Shown here: positions 8,132-17,634 of the stretch, one piece after another
Numbering within the stretch: the stretch's first letter is position 1
Layout: each line of letters opens with the position of its first letter
Assembly (NCBI GenBank): GCA_030653175.1
Contig: JAURZV010000093.1
Span: 1-64,000 of the forward strand
Origin: Methylobacter sp.
GTDB taxonomy: Bacteria; Pseudomonadota; Gammaproteobacteria; Methylococcales; Methylomonadaceae
DNA: 64,000 bases
Direction of reading: 5' to 3'
The notes under the pieces: generated by a model
Databases searched by the model: none
Told to the model about the DNA's origin: nothing
Seen by the model: the letters and a program-made list of their open reading frames with translations, nothing else
Translations under genes and position numbers: made by a program

Positions 8132-9873
8132 TGATTTCTCTCCGGGAAGGGCGCTAACGGAAGGAAAAAGAAGTATGTTAAAACGGCGATAGCCAACAGG
8201 ATGAGAGCTGCGCCGGTCCAGACTACAATTTTCCTCTTTTGACTCTGCTTAACAAGGCGTTCTTCCAACTCGGATGGGGACTCGATGTAGGGGACTACAA
8301 CCAGCGGCATAAGGCCGGTGACTTCGCTAATTGCCCGGTACCCCCTAACTCCGGGTTCCAGGAATTCGACAAAAAAAGCAACGCCAAGACCTGCGATGAT
8401 TCCCATAAAAAAACCGCCAATGGCCACTTTTCTCCTGATCGCTTTTTCCGGGTGCGAAGCGATAGCAGGTTGTTCGATGATGGTAATGGTTTGGCCCTGC
8501 TGCTGCTCTTCCAGCGTTTGAACAAGTTTGGCATCCAGCCATTTTTCTTTGAGCTGAGTGTATTTCTTTATGGTGTTATCTCGCTCTCTTATTAAGTCGG
8601 TATAGCCCATTTCAACCTGAGGGGCCAGCAACAGGGTGTTGTGTATTTTTTCAAGCTTTTCTTTCAAATAGTCCTGCTTCTGTAGCAACGACTGAAGTTC
8701 CGATTGACTGCTTTTATATTGTGCCTCTACACCGAAGTAAGCCGGATTAGTCGTATGCATGGACACCTCTTCCGGTTGCGAACGCGGCGGCGTGTTTTTC
8801 AATTGTTGTTCCAGCCTGTCGATTTGTTTTCTACGCTGGGCTATATCCGGGTGATTGCCGGCATACGTTTCTTCCAGCAATTTAAGTTCGCGCCCTGCCT
8901 CTGCCAACTGTTTGAGAAGGTCTTCTTCAACGGGTTGCCCTTCAAAGGCGGGATCCAAAGCCTTTATTTCACGTTTTAGGCGAATCACGGACGGATGTGT
9001 AGGGGAATAAATGCTGGAAAATCGAAGGTATTGCGCCCGCAAGGTCCTTAGGAGATCATCCTTGGTTTGTGGCGCTTTGTCATCGAGTCTGCCGGGTAGT
9101 TCTTGTTGCGCTCTAGCCAACTCCGCCGTTAAGAAAGCAATCCTTTCCTTCGTAGCGCGGATCTGGCTATCGGTGTCCCTCATTTCGTTCTCCATACGGT
9201 CTATTGCCGCCATATTCCCTTGCACTTGCTCCGGCAAACTGAAGTTATTTTGCTCCTTGTATGTTGCGATTTTGCCGTCAATTTCCTGAAGTTCACGGTT
9301 TAGCTTGTCCGATTCCTCCATAAGGAAATCAGCCGCTTTAATAGCACGCCGAGTTCTGGCCTTATCATTTTGTTCAATGAATAAGGTAGTCAACTGATCG
9401 GTAATCTCTTTTGCCTTGGTTGCGTCGCTATCACTAAATGAAATATTAAAGGCGATTTCGGCCATTCCAGAACTAGTCTTAGGGGTTAAAGAAGGGTTTA
9501 AAGAGGAGGTAGTCAACATAACTTCAGTATTCTCCTTGAAAAAATCCGCTAGTTCATATCGCGTAAAGCCGTTCTTAATATCATCATAAAGACCATTCGA
9601 TTCAATAATCGAAAGCACATTATCGGTCGTCATGACCCTCTGATAAATTGATTGAATCTGCTCATCTGCAAATTGAGATACCGCCGAGTCGATAAGACTT
9701 GTCGGGATTGGCGCGTCGATCAACATCGTTGCCGTTGAGCGATAAATTTTGGGTAAATTATACGCAACGATTACCGATATTAAGCTGACAAGCAGCCAAG
9801 TAACCACGATGTAATACTTGCGCCGTCTTACAAGGTCAAGGTAATCGGCTCGTGTTTTAGTGTAGGGTTCCAT
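8128..9873 (-). CDS. Wzz/GumC-type polysaccharide co-polymerase
   Basis: This 581-residue inner-membrane protein regulates chain length and assembly of the exported polysaccharide. A first membrane helix lies at about residues 18-40 (YYIVVTWLLVSLISVIVAY), followed by a Wzz domain (IYRSTATMLIDAPIPTS). A long periplasmic region has heptad-like coiled coil at about residues 185-260 and 320-450. A helix at about 480-505 and a C-terminal one (VVWTGAALILLAIAVLTYFFF) follow. The proline- and glutamine-rich segment near 380 is unusual. The kinase domain is encoded separately by the overlapping downstream gene, so this is the split PCP-2 arrangement. Confidence 0.9.
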   Translation of the reverse strand: MEPYTKTRADYLDLVRRRKYYIVVTWLLVSLISVIVAYNLPKIYRSTATMLIDAPIPTSLIDSAVSQFADEQIQSIYQRVMTTDNVLSIIESNGLYDDIKNGFTRYELADFFKENTEVMLTTSSLNPSLTPKTSSGMAEIAFNISFSDSDATKAKEITDQLTTLFIEQNDKARTRRAIKAADFLMEESDKLNRELQEIDGKIATYKEQNNFSLPEQVQGNMAAIDRMENEMRDTDSQIRATKERIAFLTAELARAQQELPGRLDDKAPQTKDDLLRTLRAQYLRFSSIYSPTHPSVIRLKREIKALDPAFEGQPVEEDLLKQLAEAGRELKLLEETYAGNHPDIAQRRKQIDRLEQQLKNTPPRSQPEEVSMHTTNPAYFGVEAQYKSSQSELQSLLQKQDYLKEKLEKIHNTLLLAPQVEMGYTDLIRERDNTIKKYTQLKEKWLDAKLVQTLEEQQQGQTITIIEQPAIASHPEKAIRRKVAIGGFFMGIIAGLGVAFFVEFLEPGVRGYRAISEVTGLMPLVVVPYIESPSELEERLVKQSQKRKIVVWTGAALILLAIAVLTYFFFLPLAPFPERNQ

Positions 9874-9897
9874 AACTTTTTAAAATGGAGATTCTAT

Positions 9898-11094
9898 TCA
9901 GTTAACAGATATAACGCCCAATGCATCATGGAGTGCCTTTACTACGTAATCTTGCTGATCAAGACTCATTTGAGGGAACAACGGCAAGATAATAGTGTGA
10001 TCCTGAGCTTCTTGGCTATGCCGGAGGCGCTGACAAAATCCAGCAGTGCAGGCACAACCCTCAGTTCTACCGACACATGACCATGTATTAGCCGGATAAG
10101 CGACCTCCCTGTGTGAACACATCACACCCCGCCGAGTCGCCACACCCGTATCCAGCATGGACTGCATAACCTGCCGTTGGTCTGATTCAACAGGCAGACG
10201 AACACAAAAGCTTTGCCAGGTACTGCGTGCCCAGTCCGGCTCCACCGGCAAACCCAGTCCCGGTATTTCTGCGAGCAGTGACTGGTAGCGGGAAGCCAAG
10301 CCCCGGCGTTTGTCGACAATCTCCGGTAGACGCTTAAGTTGTTCCCTGCCAACCGCCGCCTGTATATCAGTTATGCGGAAGTTGAAACCGACTATCGGAT
10401 AAGACTCGAAGATCACCTGGCTCGCTCCATGGCGAACGGTATCGGGGACACTCATGCCATGCTGTCGCAACAGCCTGAACTTGGCGTCCCATTCGGCATT
10501 CGCTGTCGTAATCATTCCGCCGTCGCCAGTACTTATCACCTTGCGCGGATGAAACGAAAAGCATGCAATATCGCTTTGCGGTTTGCCGATTTTTTCCCAT
10601 TGTCCCTGCCAAAGAATTTCGCTGCCGATGGCGCAAGCGGCATCTTCAACGACGGGGAGCGAATGGCGGTGCGCTATTTCGAGAATCGCCGCAAGATCGC
10701 AGGGCATCCCGATCTGATGCACACATAAAATAGCGCGAGTGCGCTCTGTCACGGCGTTTTCGATCTGAGTGGGATCAAGATTGAACATAGCGGGTTCGAT
10801 GTCCACGAATACCGGTGTGGCGCCGCAGTAGCGGATCACGTTGGCAGTGGCTATGTAAGAGTGGCTGACGGTAATGACTTCATCGCCAGGCTGCACACCT
10901 ACAGCCAGCAGCGCCAAATGCAAGGCGGTGGTGCAACTGGATACCGCGCAGGCGTACGGTGCGCCTACGTATTCGGCAAACTCCTTTTCGAACGCGGCAA
11001 CTTCCGGACCCTGACTGGTCCAGCCACTCAAGATGACGCGCCGTGCCGCCTCCGCCTCATTCTCGCCCAGCATGGGTTTGGTAATCGGGATCAT
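9898..11094 (-). CDS. DegT/DnrJ/EryC1/StrS sugar aminotransferase
   Basis: This 398-residue PLP enzyme should transfer an amino group, usually from glutamate, to a nucleotide keto-sugar. The ATG at 11094 is chosen because it has GGAGGTG seven bases upstream and overlaps the preceding stop as ATGA; a start at 11124 would extend into the upstream gene. MIPITKPMLGENEAEA is a classic family start. The PLP lysine lies in CFSFHPRKVISTGDGG near residue 190, and VVEDAACAIGSE holds the PLP-ring aspartate. A Cys/His-rich piece near 335-370 (CSHREVAYP, CVGRTEGCACTAGFCQRL) is longer than usual. With the epimerase upstream it probably makes an amino-sugar donor. Confidence 0.88.
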   Translation of the reverse strand: MIPITKPMLGENEAEAARRVILSGWTSQGPEVAAFEKEFAEYVGAPYACAVSSCTTALHLALLAVGVQPGDEVITVSHSYIATANVIRYCGATPVFVDIEPAMFNLDPTQIENAVTERTRAILCVHQIGMPCDLAAILEIAHRHSLPVVEDAACAIGSEILWQGQWEKIGKPQSDIACFSFHPRKVISTGDGGMITTANAEWDAKFRLLRQHGMSVPDTVRHGASQVIFESYPIVGFNFRITDIQAAVGREQLKRLPEIVDKRRGLASRYQSLLAEIPGLGLPVEPDWARSTWQSFCVRLPVESDQRQVMQSMLDTGVATRRGVMCSHREVAYPANTWSCVGRTEGCACTAGFCQRLRHSQEAQDHTIILPLFPQMSLDQQDYVVKALHDALGVISVN

Positions 11095-12065
11095 GATTGC
11101 ACCTCCGGCTTGTTTGTGCGCCACCAGTCGACCAGCTGAGAAAGCCCGTCTTCCAGGTCAATTTGTGCTTTGAATCCGAGCAATTGTTCAGCCTTGGTCG
11201 TGTCGGCCAAGCGCCTGGATACAGGATTCACTGTTCGCTCCGGCCCGTACTCCGGCTTTAGATCGGAACCCATCACCTTAAGCAAGGTTACGGCCAAGTC
11301 ATTGAGGCTGGTTTCGGTACCGCTGGCTATGTTGAAGACATCATCGGTCAGGTCCGATTGCAGGGCCAGGATATTGGATCGGGCGACGTCTTCGATGTAC
11401 ACGAAGTCCATGGTTTGGGCGCCATCTCCGAGGATCAGCGGCGGCGTTCCGGCCGCGATGCGTTCCATCCAGCGGATCAGCACCTCGGTGTATTTGCCAT
11501 GAATATCCATGCGAGGACCATAGACGTTAAAATAGCGCAATGCCACGTAGGGTAGGCCGTACATTTCATTGAACGAACGGAGCAAACCTTCCAGCATAAT
11601 TTTGCTGGCGCCGTACCAGGTGCGGTTGTTGTAAGGGTGATGATCCTCGCGAGTAGGGAAGGTGTCGGCCAGACCATAAATCGATGCCGAGGATGCCGCC
11701 ACTACCTTTTTTACTCCGGCAGCCTGTGCGGCTTCCACCACATTGAAACTACCGTCGCACATCACATTCATCGCTTCACGAGGATTGGCCGCGCAAGCGG
11801 TGATGCGAAGGGTTGCCATATGGATCACCGCGTCCATGCCCTGAGTCGCGCTACGAACGGCCTCCGGATCGCGAATATCCTCCTGAACCAGTTTCACGCG
11901 AGGATCTTTCAAGGCCGCCTCAACATTGGCCAGCGTCCCTCGACTCAAATTATCGAGAATGACGATGCTTGCGGGTGAATAGTCCCGCAGTAACAAATCT
12001 ATGGTTGTGGAGCCGACCAGACCGCAGCCGCCTGTGACCAATATGTTCGAATCTTTAATGTCCAT
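11091..12065 (-). CDS. NAD-dependent sugar epimerase/dehydratase
   Basis: This 324-residue extended short-chain dehydrogenase acts on nucleotide sugars (UDP-glucose 4-epimerase-like). The NAD-binding motif is VTGGCGLVGS near residue 12, ASSASIYG supplies the catalytic serine near residue 125, and YGASK the Tyr-Lys pair near residue 150. RYFNVYGPRMD is the substrate-loop motif of GalE/RmlB-like members. Its stop overlaps the aminotransferase start, so the two proteins are probably made together and could work in sequence. The exact substrate and whether it epimerises or dehydrates cannot be decided here. Confidence 0.87.
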   Translation of the reverse strand: MDIKDSNILVTGGCGLVGSTTIDLLLRDYSPASIVILDNLSRGTLANVEAALKDPRVKLVQEDIRDPEAVRSATQGMDAVIHMATLRITACAANPREAMNVMCDGSFNVVEAAQAAGVKKVVAASSASIYGLADTFPTREDHHPYNNRTWYGASKIMLEGLLRSFNEMYGLPYVALRYFNVYGPRMDIHGKYTEVLIRWMERIAAGTPPLILGDGAQTMDFVYIEDVARSNILALQSDLTDDVFNIASGTETSLNDLAVTLLKVMGSDLKPEYGPERTVNPVSRRLADTTKAEQLLGFKAQIDLEDGLSQLVDWWRTNKPEVQS

Positions 12066-12373
12066 TAATCAATTTACCTCTCTAATAACGTCTTCGTTTC
12101 ATGCTCAAAAAAATACCAAGGTTGACCTTGTAGTGGCAAGTCAAAGCAGCACTATTGGAAAGCCCGTTTTACGCAATTCATGCTACTTGGATACTTGAGT
12201 ACGGTTATAACTTGCGTTTTTAGAATACTTTCCCATACATAAGCGCTAACTTAAAGCCCAAATCGCTTGATTTTGACCTCAGAATAAATCTGCCACCAAT
12301 TGATTTAATTGCCATCAAATGCTAATTGGTTTTCAATCTCGTATACGATGGTTACCGAATATCTCTCGTTACG
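12066..12373. other. Gap of about 300 bp between epimerase and flavin-reductase-like genes
   Basis: I see no gene on either strand. The stretch is AT-rich and could contain a promoter for the epimerase-aminotransferase-Wzz-kinase group, but no convincing -35/-10 pair or terminator hairpin is visible. Confidence 0.4.
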
Positions 12374-13768
12374 TCACCGCCTAATTACATCAGGATACGG
12401 ATACCACTTCATTGGATTGCTCAAATTTACGTCATCGCGAACCTGAATTGATTTTACTTCCCCTAAATATAGAAAATGAGTCCCTAGCCGAATTACCTTC
12501 ACCACTTCACAGAAAAAGTGAATGGGTAGAGCCGGTAGCACGGGCGACCACTCATGCGCGCTAACTTGAAGGCCGGCATGCTGTACCTTCTCCTTATCTT
12601 TATCAATTGATATATTTCCGGCGTATCTGATCGCATCAATAATGGAATCATTGACAAAAGGCACACCGCAACCGAAACGTTTGGTCTTGTTCAGTGCTCG
12701 CAAAGATCCACGCGGGGCATAACGGACATTAATCTCTGCGTAAGAAACACAAATGCCTATACATAATGGGTGGCGAACAAGAATGCTGGTAGAACCGCAG
12801 GGCATTAAATTTGGTGCCCCACTCGAATCCCATGTAGTGATCATGCCGGCAGAAGAAGGAAAAAAACAAGGCCAGCGTGCACGATCATTGTCTACTTCTA
12901 CTTGATCTTCTGGTAACGGAGGTAGAAATTTTACCGCCATACCATTATCGATCTTGTCGTATTCAAATGAAACGGTATTGCCTGATGGGAAGAAATAATT
13001 CGGAGAATAGCCTTTCTGGTACTTTAGATCTATCAATGGCTGCGACTCCTGCACAATCTCGTCCTGAAGTTTATTCAGTGGAGTCCAAAACGGAAGTGCT
13101 TGCCAAGAAATCTGAGAATCTCCCTTTGCGATATCTTCTCGCAACTGTATGGCTTCAATCTCGAAATAGTAGATGCGATGGCTACCGTAATCTGTATAAG
13201 GTTGTTCAAAGATCGGTACCCCTTCAAAATCTTTACCGGTTTTTGCTAGTCGTGCCTCATAGACCATATACGCATCCTTGAAAACAGGCGAATCATTTGT
13301 CATTGCTTTCCGAATCGGCAACCGGGAATAAGCAATCCGTTTCTCTATCTCTTCATCCGGCACCTGATTGATGGCAGTCATGGCGGCATCGATATAAGAA
13401 CCGGGTTCAAAATATTGAATGGCCACTACTCCACTTTTTTCGATCATTTCTGTGAAACGATTGCGGGGATAATGGCGTTTTGACAGTGGCTCAATACAGA
13501 AACTAAGCGCGATTATATAAGGGAAACGATTAACAATAGTTGCCCCTACTACCTTTTCCAACGCGACAACCTCTCCGTTAGTGGTCGTAACAAAACAAAT
13601 TGGAGAAGGAAAAAAACCAGGCCAACGACTGTCCAATTTGAGTTCTTCTTTCATTTCCGGAAGCTGACGTATATGACTACTATTATCGCTCTTTTTCCAG
13701 TGAGTATCTTCGTCCGGATTAAAGTGCGGCCAGTTGTATTTATAACTTTCAAGTTTTTCAGATGACAT
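12374..13768 (-). CDS. Tandem flavin-reductase-like (FMN split-barrel) protein
   Basis: This 464-residue protein carries two related halves. The first contains SRWPGFFPSPICFVTTT near residue 47 and the second ARWPCFFPSSAGMITTW near residue 297; each then runs through a barrel-like segment and a conserved tail (GSHRIYYFEIEAIQL, LPIHFFCEVVKVIRLG). This pattern fits two copies of the flavin-reductase-like, FMN-binding split barrel joined in one chain. No signal peptide or membrane helix is seen, so it is probably cytoplasmic. The reaction is unknown. Its place between amino-sugar genes suggests a flavin-dependent or flavin-derived role in glycan or precursor chemistry, but that is inference. Family members are usually single-domain and under 220 residues, so this fused form is uncommon. 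Confidence 0.7.
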   Translation of the reverse strand: MSSEKLESYKYNWPHFNPDEDTHWKKSDNSSHIRQLPEMKEELKLDSRWPGFFPSPICFVTTTNGEVVALEKVVGATIVNRFPYIIALSFCIEPLSKRHYPRNRFTEMIEKSGVVAIQYFEPGSYIDAAMTAINQVPDEEIEKRIAYSRLPIRKAMTNDSPVFKDAYMVYEARLAKTGKDFEGVPIFEQPYTDYGSHRIYYFEIEAIQLREDIAKGDSQISWQALPFWTPLNKLQDEIVQESQPLIDLKYQKGYSPNYFFPSGNTVSFEYDKIDNGMAVKFLPPLPEDQVEVDNDRARWPCFFPSSAGMITTWDSSGAPNLMPCGSTSILVRHPLCIGICVSYAEINVRYAPRGSLRALNKTKRFGCGVPFVNDSIIDAIRYAGNISIDKDKEKVQHAGLQVSAHEWSPVLPALPIHFFCEVVKVIRLGTHFLYLGEVKSIQVRDDVNLSNPMKWYPYPDVIRR

Positions 13769-13878
13769 AAATTCTCGCTCTGCTTAAAAGACTTCTCAGT
13801 GAATTTCTACCATATGGTCATCACTAAGCTATGGACAGCTACTCTCTGTAGCTACGTTAAATAATTACTACATTCTTT

Positions 13879-14550
13879 TCATTTTGGTTTTGCTGGATTT
13901 CCGATCATCGTTGAATTGGAAGGTACCGGACAGACTACATTGGCGGCCATTCCAATCATGCTGCGATCACCTATATTTATACCATTCTTTATTGAGCTAG
14001 CGCTGCCTAGGTAGCAGCTTTCACCGACCTTTACATGACCGGCAATCGTAACGTTAGCTCCTATCATAGTGTAGTCACTAATATTTACATCATGATGGAC
14101 TATAGAGTTTGGCAATATAAATACGTGGTTACCTATTACTGCATTTGCAGTTACAATTACACCAGCAAAAACTATAACATCATGACCGATTTTTGCGAGC
14201 CGTGAAACCACAGCTGTCGGATGAATGATCGTAGCGAAACGCGAATCAGGGACTTTAAAGTCGTTGATGATCTTTTTTCGGTTTCGAAAATTAGCTTCCG
14301 AACCAATCAACGTTATCACCTTGACATCTTTGTATTTCTCTAACACCTGACGTGTATATACAGGTATACCTTCAAAACTTAGTTTTTGGCGCTCTGGGTT
14401 GTCATCTATAAAACCAATTATCTCGTAGCTATTTTCAATAGTATCTATAGCGTCAATGGCATTTCCCCCGAAGCCTAAAACGAGTAATGGCGATTTAGCT
14501 ATATTTTCCTCTTTTCTGAAATCTCGACATTCTGTCACTCCGTTATACAT
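13879..14550 (-). CDS. NeuD/PglD-type sugar acyltransferase
   Basis: This 223-residue enzyme has an N-terminal nucleotide-sugar-binding domain ([14 protein letters not shown] near residue 22, [12 protein letters not shown] near residue 45) and a C-terminal left-handed beta-helix made of isoleucine-rich hexapeptides. The catalytic histidine is probably one of the HH pair in [11 protein letters not shown] near residue 150. PglD-type enzymes acetylate the amine of UDP-4-amino sugars with acetyl-CoA. The start at 14550 is supported by GGAGGTGG six bases upstream; the gene overlaps the 3' end of the aminotransferase gene by 16 bases, so aminotransfer followed by N-acetylation is the natural reading. 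Confidence 0.88.
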   Translation of the reverse strand: MYNGVTECRDFRKEENIAKSPLLVLGFGGNAIDAIDTIENSYEIIGFIDDNPERQKLSFEGIPVYTRQVLEKYKDVKVITLIGSEANFRNRKKIINDFKVPDSRFATIIHPTAVVSRLAKIGHDVIVFAGVIVTANAVIGNHVFILPNSIVHHDVNISDYTMIGANVTIAGHVKVGESCYLGSASSIKNGINIGDRSMIGMAANVVCPVPSNSTMIGNPAKPK

Positions 14551-15659
14551 TCAACCACCTCCTGATTTGCGAGCATCGTGACGGCCTCACTGACTTCTTT
14601 GCATTGAGCCCGACTTAACTCGGCGAACATCGGAAGGGAAAGCACTTCGTCGGCCGCCTGCTCCGAATGGGGAAAATCCCCCTTGGTATAGCCCAGGTCG
14701 GCATAGGCCGGCAGGAGATGCACGGGGATTGGATAATGAATTCCGGTCTGGATTCCTTCGGCTTGCAAGGCCTGCTGCCACTCACTTCGCTGCCGGGTAC
14801 GGATCGCATAGATATGATACACATGCCGAGCATAAGGCATTGCCTCTGGCGTTGGCACGCCGCTATCGGACAACAGTTCGTTGTAATGCGCTGCAGCCGC
14901 TCGCCGTGCTTCGGTCCATGCTTCCAGGTGGCGCAGCTTGACCCTGAGGACCGCCCCCTGAATGCCCTCCAGGCGAAAGTTGTAGCCCTTGAGCACATGC
15001 TGATATTTCTGCTCTGCACCCCAGTCACGAAGCATGCGGATGGTACGGGTATATTCGGCATTGTTGGTAACCACCATGCCGCCTTCGCCGTAGGCACCGA
15101 GATTCTTGCCGGGATAAAAGCTAAAACAGCCCATGTCGCCGATGCTGCCCACGCGTTTGCCCTTGTACTCCGCACCGTGAGCTTGAGCCGCATCTTCGAT
15201 GACCACCAAACCATGTCGTTTGGCGATATCCAGGATGGGATCCATGTCCGCAGGTTGACCATACAAATGCACCGGCATGATAGCTTTGGTTCGTTCGGTG
15301 ATTGCGCCTTCGATCGCTTTTACGTCGATTGTGAAAGTGCGAGGATCGATGTCAACAAATACGGGCGTAGCGCCGGTGTAGTAAATCGCCGCTACGGTCG
15401 CCACAAAGGTAAACGGAACGGTAATCACCTCATCGCCGGGGCCAATTCCGGCCGCGAGCAGGGCAAGGTGCAAAGCGCTGGTTCCGGTGTTCACGCCAAT
15501 TCCGTATTGGGCCTGACTATAGGTGGCGAATTCCTCCTCAAACGCGGCCACTTCGCTGCCCAAGGTAAACTGGCAGGTTTCCAATACACCCTGAATGGCC
15601 GCGTTAACTTCGTCTTTAATTCCGGTGTACTGAGCTTTGAGATCGACAAACGGGATCAT
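14535..15659 (-). CDS. DegT/DnrJ/EryC1/StrS sugar aminotransferase (WbpE/WlbC-like)
   Basis: This 374-residue PLP enzyme begins [11 protein letters not shown], the characteristic start of 3-amino- or 4-amino-sugar transaminases. The PLP lysine is in [16 protein letters not shown] near residue 185, and [13 protein letters not shown] carries the cofactor aspartate near residue 158. GGAGAG precedes the ATG. It overlaps the upstream dehydrogenase by four bases and the downstream NeuD-type gene by 16, so the three form a tight cassette. With the dehydrogenase it could carry out oxidation and transamination at C3 of a UDP-HexNAc-derived acid, as WbpB/WbpE do. A C4 reaction feeding the NeuD-type enzyme is the alternative. 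Confidence 0.9.
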   Translation of the reverse strand: MIPFVDLKAQYTGIKDEVNAAIQGVLETCQFTLGSEVAAFEEEFATYSQAQYGIGVNTGTSALHLALLAAGIGPGDEVITVPFTFVATVAAIYYTGATPVFVDIDPRTFTIDVKAIEGAITERTKAIMPVHLYGQPADMDPILDIAKRHGLVVIEDAAQAHGAEYKGKRVGSIGDMGCFSFYPGKNLGAYGEGGMVVTNNAEYTRTIRMLRDWGAEQKYQHVLKGYNFRLEGIQGAVLRVKLRHLEAWTEARRAAAAHYNELLSDSGVPTPEAMPYARHVYHIYAIRTRQRSEWQQALQAEGIQTGIHYPIPVHLLPAYADLGYTKGDFPHSEQAADEVLSLPMFAELSRAQCKEVSEAVTMLANQEVVECITE

Positions 15660-16699
15660 GCCACTCTCCTGCCTTGATATATGGCCGATCCGTTGATTTC
15701 AACGGATCGGCCATGTTCATTCATCGAGCGGGTCGCCGCCTCGATTAATTCCACCACCCGCAGTCCCAGAGAACCGTTGGTCAGCGGCGTCTTGCCGTTT
15801 TCGATGCAATCGGCAAAATGCTCGCCCTCGACGCGCAAGGCCTCTGAGGAGTCCAGCTGCGGCGCCCACATGTCCCCGGTACGATAGCCGACCCGCATTT
15901 CATAAATCTTCTGCGGGTCATCGGTGAAGCTGACACCCTTGTCGTAAATCTTGATCTTTTCGCTCGGCTCCAGATCGTCGTAGATGATCATTTTCTTGCT
16001 GCCGCCAATCAGAATCTGGCGCAATTTTACCGGCGCCAACCAACTCACATTGATATGCGCTATCATTCCTGAGTCGTAAAACAGTGTAATGTATGCCAGA
16101 TTTTCCGGTGTGTGGGGAAAGTGGTTGGTGCCGACGGCGGACACCGCCACCGGCTGTTCTCCCAGTAGATAGTCGAGAATCGAGAAGTCATGTACCGCCA
16201 AATCGGCGATGACGTTGGCATCCCGTTGGAACAAGCCGAGATTGATTCGGGTGGAATCGTAGTAATGAATATGACCCAGTTCTCCCGACTTTACCAGATC
16301 CGCCATTTTGCGCACCGCACCCGTGTAAATGAACGTATGATCGACGATCAGTACGAGCTTGCGCTTATTAGCTTCATTAATCAGTTTGCGTGCCTGCTCC
16401 GAGGTTTCCGTCATCGGTTTTTCCAGCCAGACATGTTTACCGGCCTTGAGAGCAGCCATTCCCAGTTCGAAATGGCTATTAACCGGGGTCGCTATCGCGA
16501 TGGCATCGATGTCTTTATTCTCAAGCAGATCCTGGAAACGTGTTGTGGTGTTTACCCCGGGAAAGCGCTTCTGAACAATTTCAAGTTTTTTCGGATCGAA
16601 ATCAGCCACGCCGGCAACTGTAAGTCCCGGTGTCTCGGCGAAATTCCTCACCAAGTTGGGTCCCCAGTAGCCGTATCCAATAACACCTATTCTAATCAT
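15656..16699 (-). CDS. Gfo/Idh/MocA-family sugar dehydrogenase (WbpB/WlbA-like)
   Basis: This 347-residue NAD(P)-dependent oxidoreductase has a Rossmann start ([18 protein letters not shown]) and the family signature [11 protein letters not shown] near residue 95, whose lysine is catalytic. [15 protein letters not shown] near residue 170 is the substrate-binding helix. AAGGAGAA precedes the ATG. WbpB/WlbA enzymes oxidise C3 of UDP-N-acetylglucosaminuronate; a following transaminase (15659) and a beta-helix acetyltransferase (17568) would complete a 2,3-diacetamido sugar acid. The same gene trio appears here in order, which supports but does not prove this pathway. Confidence 0.88.
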   Translation of the reverse strand: MIRIGVIGYGYWGPNLVRNFAETPGLTVAGVADFDPKKLEIVQKRFPGVNTTTRFQDLLENKDIDAIAIATPVNSHFELGMAALKAGKHVWLEKPMTETSEQARKLINEANKRKLVLIVDHTFIYTGAVRKMADLVKSGELGHIHYYDSTRINLGLFQRDANVIADLAVHDFSILDYLLGEQPVAVSAVGTNHFPHTPENLAYITLFYDSGMIAHINVSWLAPVKLRQILIGGSKKMIIYDDLEPSEKIKIYDKGVSFTDDPQKIYEMRVGYRTGDMWAPQLDSSEALRVEGEHFADCIENGKTPLTNGSLGLRVVELIEAATRSMNEHGRSVEINGSAIYQGRRVA

Positions 16700-16856
16700 G
16701 ATAATTCTCCTTAATTGGAATGAAATAATTGTATTGCTTTCAGTATTGTTAAAAAATCGATCATTTTGCGCAGCAACAGTAAATCACCGAATATTGAGGA
16801 CAATTCCGACAACCACCGGCATAAAAGTTAGCTCCGGCCGGGCTGATGCGAATAAT

Positions 16857-17059
16857 CCTCCGCAGTCAATGGCATAGGTATCTACACAACTTTTTTGCAT
16901 TATAAATACAAAGAGTTGCAAGTCGACCTGGCTCCCTCTCCTGTTGGAGAGGGTTGGGGAGAGGAGAATAAAAACAACCCTTATATATCCCCCTCATCCC
17001 AACCTTCTCCCTCAAGGGAGAAGGGGCAGGTACTTGTGTAGATACCTCCGCAGTCAATG
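16857..17059. repeat. MITE-like element with 14-bp terminal inverted repeats
   Basis: Between the acetyltransferase stop and the dehydrogenase start lies a 172-bp non-coding element (16876-17047). It begins AGGTATCTACACAA (16876-16889) and ends with the exact reverse complement (17034-17047). A 15-bp direct repeat, CCTCCGCAGTCAATG, occurs at 16857-16871 and 17045-17059, looking like a target duplication; the right copy shares three bases with the element end and four bases separate the left copy from it. Inside are two pyrimidine-rich hairpins (about 16931-16966 and 16991-17028; CTCCCTCAAGGGAG at the centre of the second). No transposase is encoded. Confidence 0.65.
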
Positions 17060-17061
17060 TA

Positions 17062-17568
17062 CTAGGCAAAACTTGGCACTGTCTCGCGGCTCTCTCCCCG
17101 TATGCGGGCATCGCCAACGACTCGGGCAGGGACGCCGGCGACAATTGCATAATCGGGCACATCGCGGGTAACCACGGCTCCAGCGCCAATCAAAGCCCCT
17201 TCGCCAATAGTGATTCCGCAAAGGATGGTCGCGTTGCTGCCGATAGATGCACGGGCCTTGACGCGGGTCCTGATAACTTGCCAATCGTCCTCTGTTTGCA
17301 GCTCTCCGTCCTCGTTAACCGCTTTTGGATAAACATCATTGGTAAACATGACACCATGGCCTATGAAGACTCCATCCTCGATGTCAACGCCTTCGCAAAT
17401 AAAAGTATGGCTGGATATTTTGCAGCGGGCGCCCACCGAAACGCCTTTTTGTATCTCAACGAATGTACCGATTTTGGAATCCTCTCCAATAATGCAACCG
17501 TAGAGATTTACAAGCTGAGGATGGTATATGGCAACCCCTTCGCCTAAAACTACATTTTCTTTAATCAT
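17062..17568 (-). CDS. Left-handed beta-helix sugar N-acetyltransferase (WbpD/WlbB-like)
   Basis: This 168-residue trimeric hexapeptide-repeat acetyltransferase starts MIKENVVLGEGVAIYHPQLV. Hexapeptide repeats run from about residue 5 to 150, with the loop FTNDVYPKAVNEDGE near residue 82 as in WlbB/WbpD enzymes, which N-acetylate UDP-2-acetamido-3-amino-2,3-dideoxyglucuronate. AAGGGG precedes the ATG. With the following dehydrogenase and transaminase genes it would make a 2,3-diacetamido hexuronic acid donor. A 172-bp MITE-like element separates it from the dehydrogenase gene, but the genes remain co-directional. Confidence 0.87.
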   Translation of the reverse strand: MIKENVVLGEGVAIYHPQLVNLYGCIIGEDSKIGTFVEIQKGVSVGARCKISSHTFICEGVDIEDGVFIGHGVMFTNDVYPKAVNEDGELQTEDDWQVIRTRVKARASIGSNATILCGITIGEGALIGAGAVVTRDVPDYAIVAGVPARVVGDARIRGESRETVPSFA

Positions 17569-17634
17569 TATTTTTCCCCTTAGTTGGCATGAGTTGTTCT
17601 ATTTATTGCAAATCACTTGTTGCCCAAATCTGAA

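Noticed and set aside
14667-15677. A 336-codon plus-strand open frame
   Set aside because: It is the antisense of the aminotransferase and dehydrogenase genes, which have family motifs and ribosome sites; the plus frame has none.
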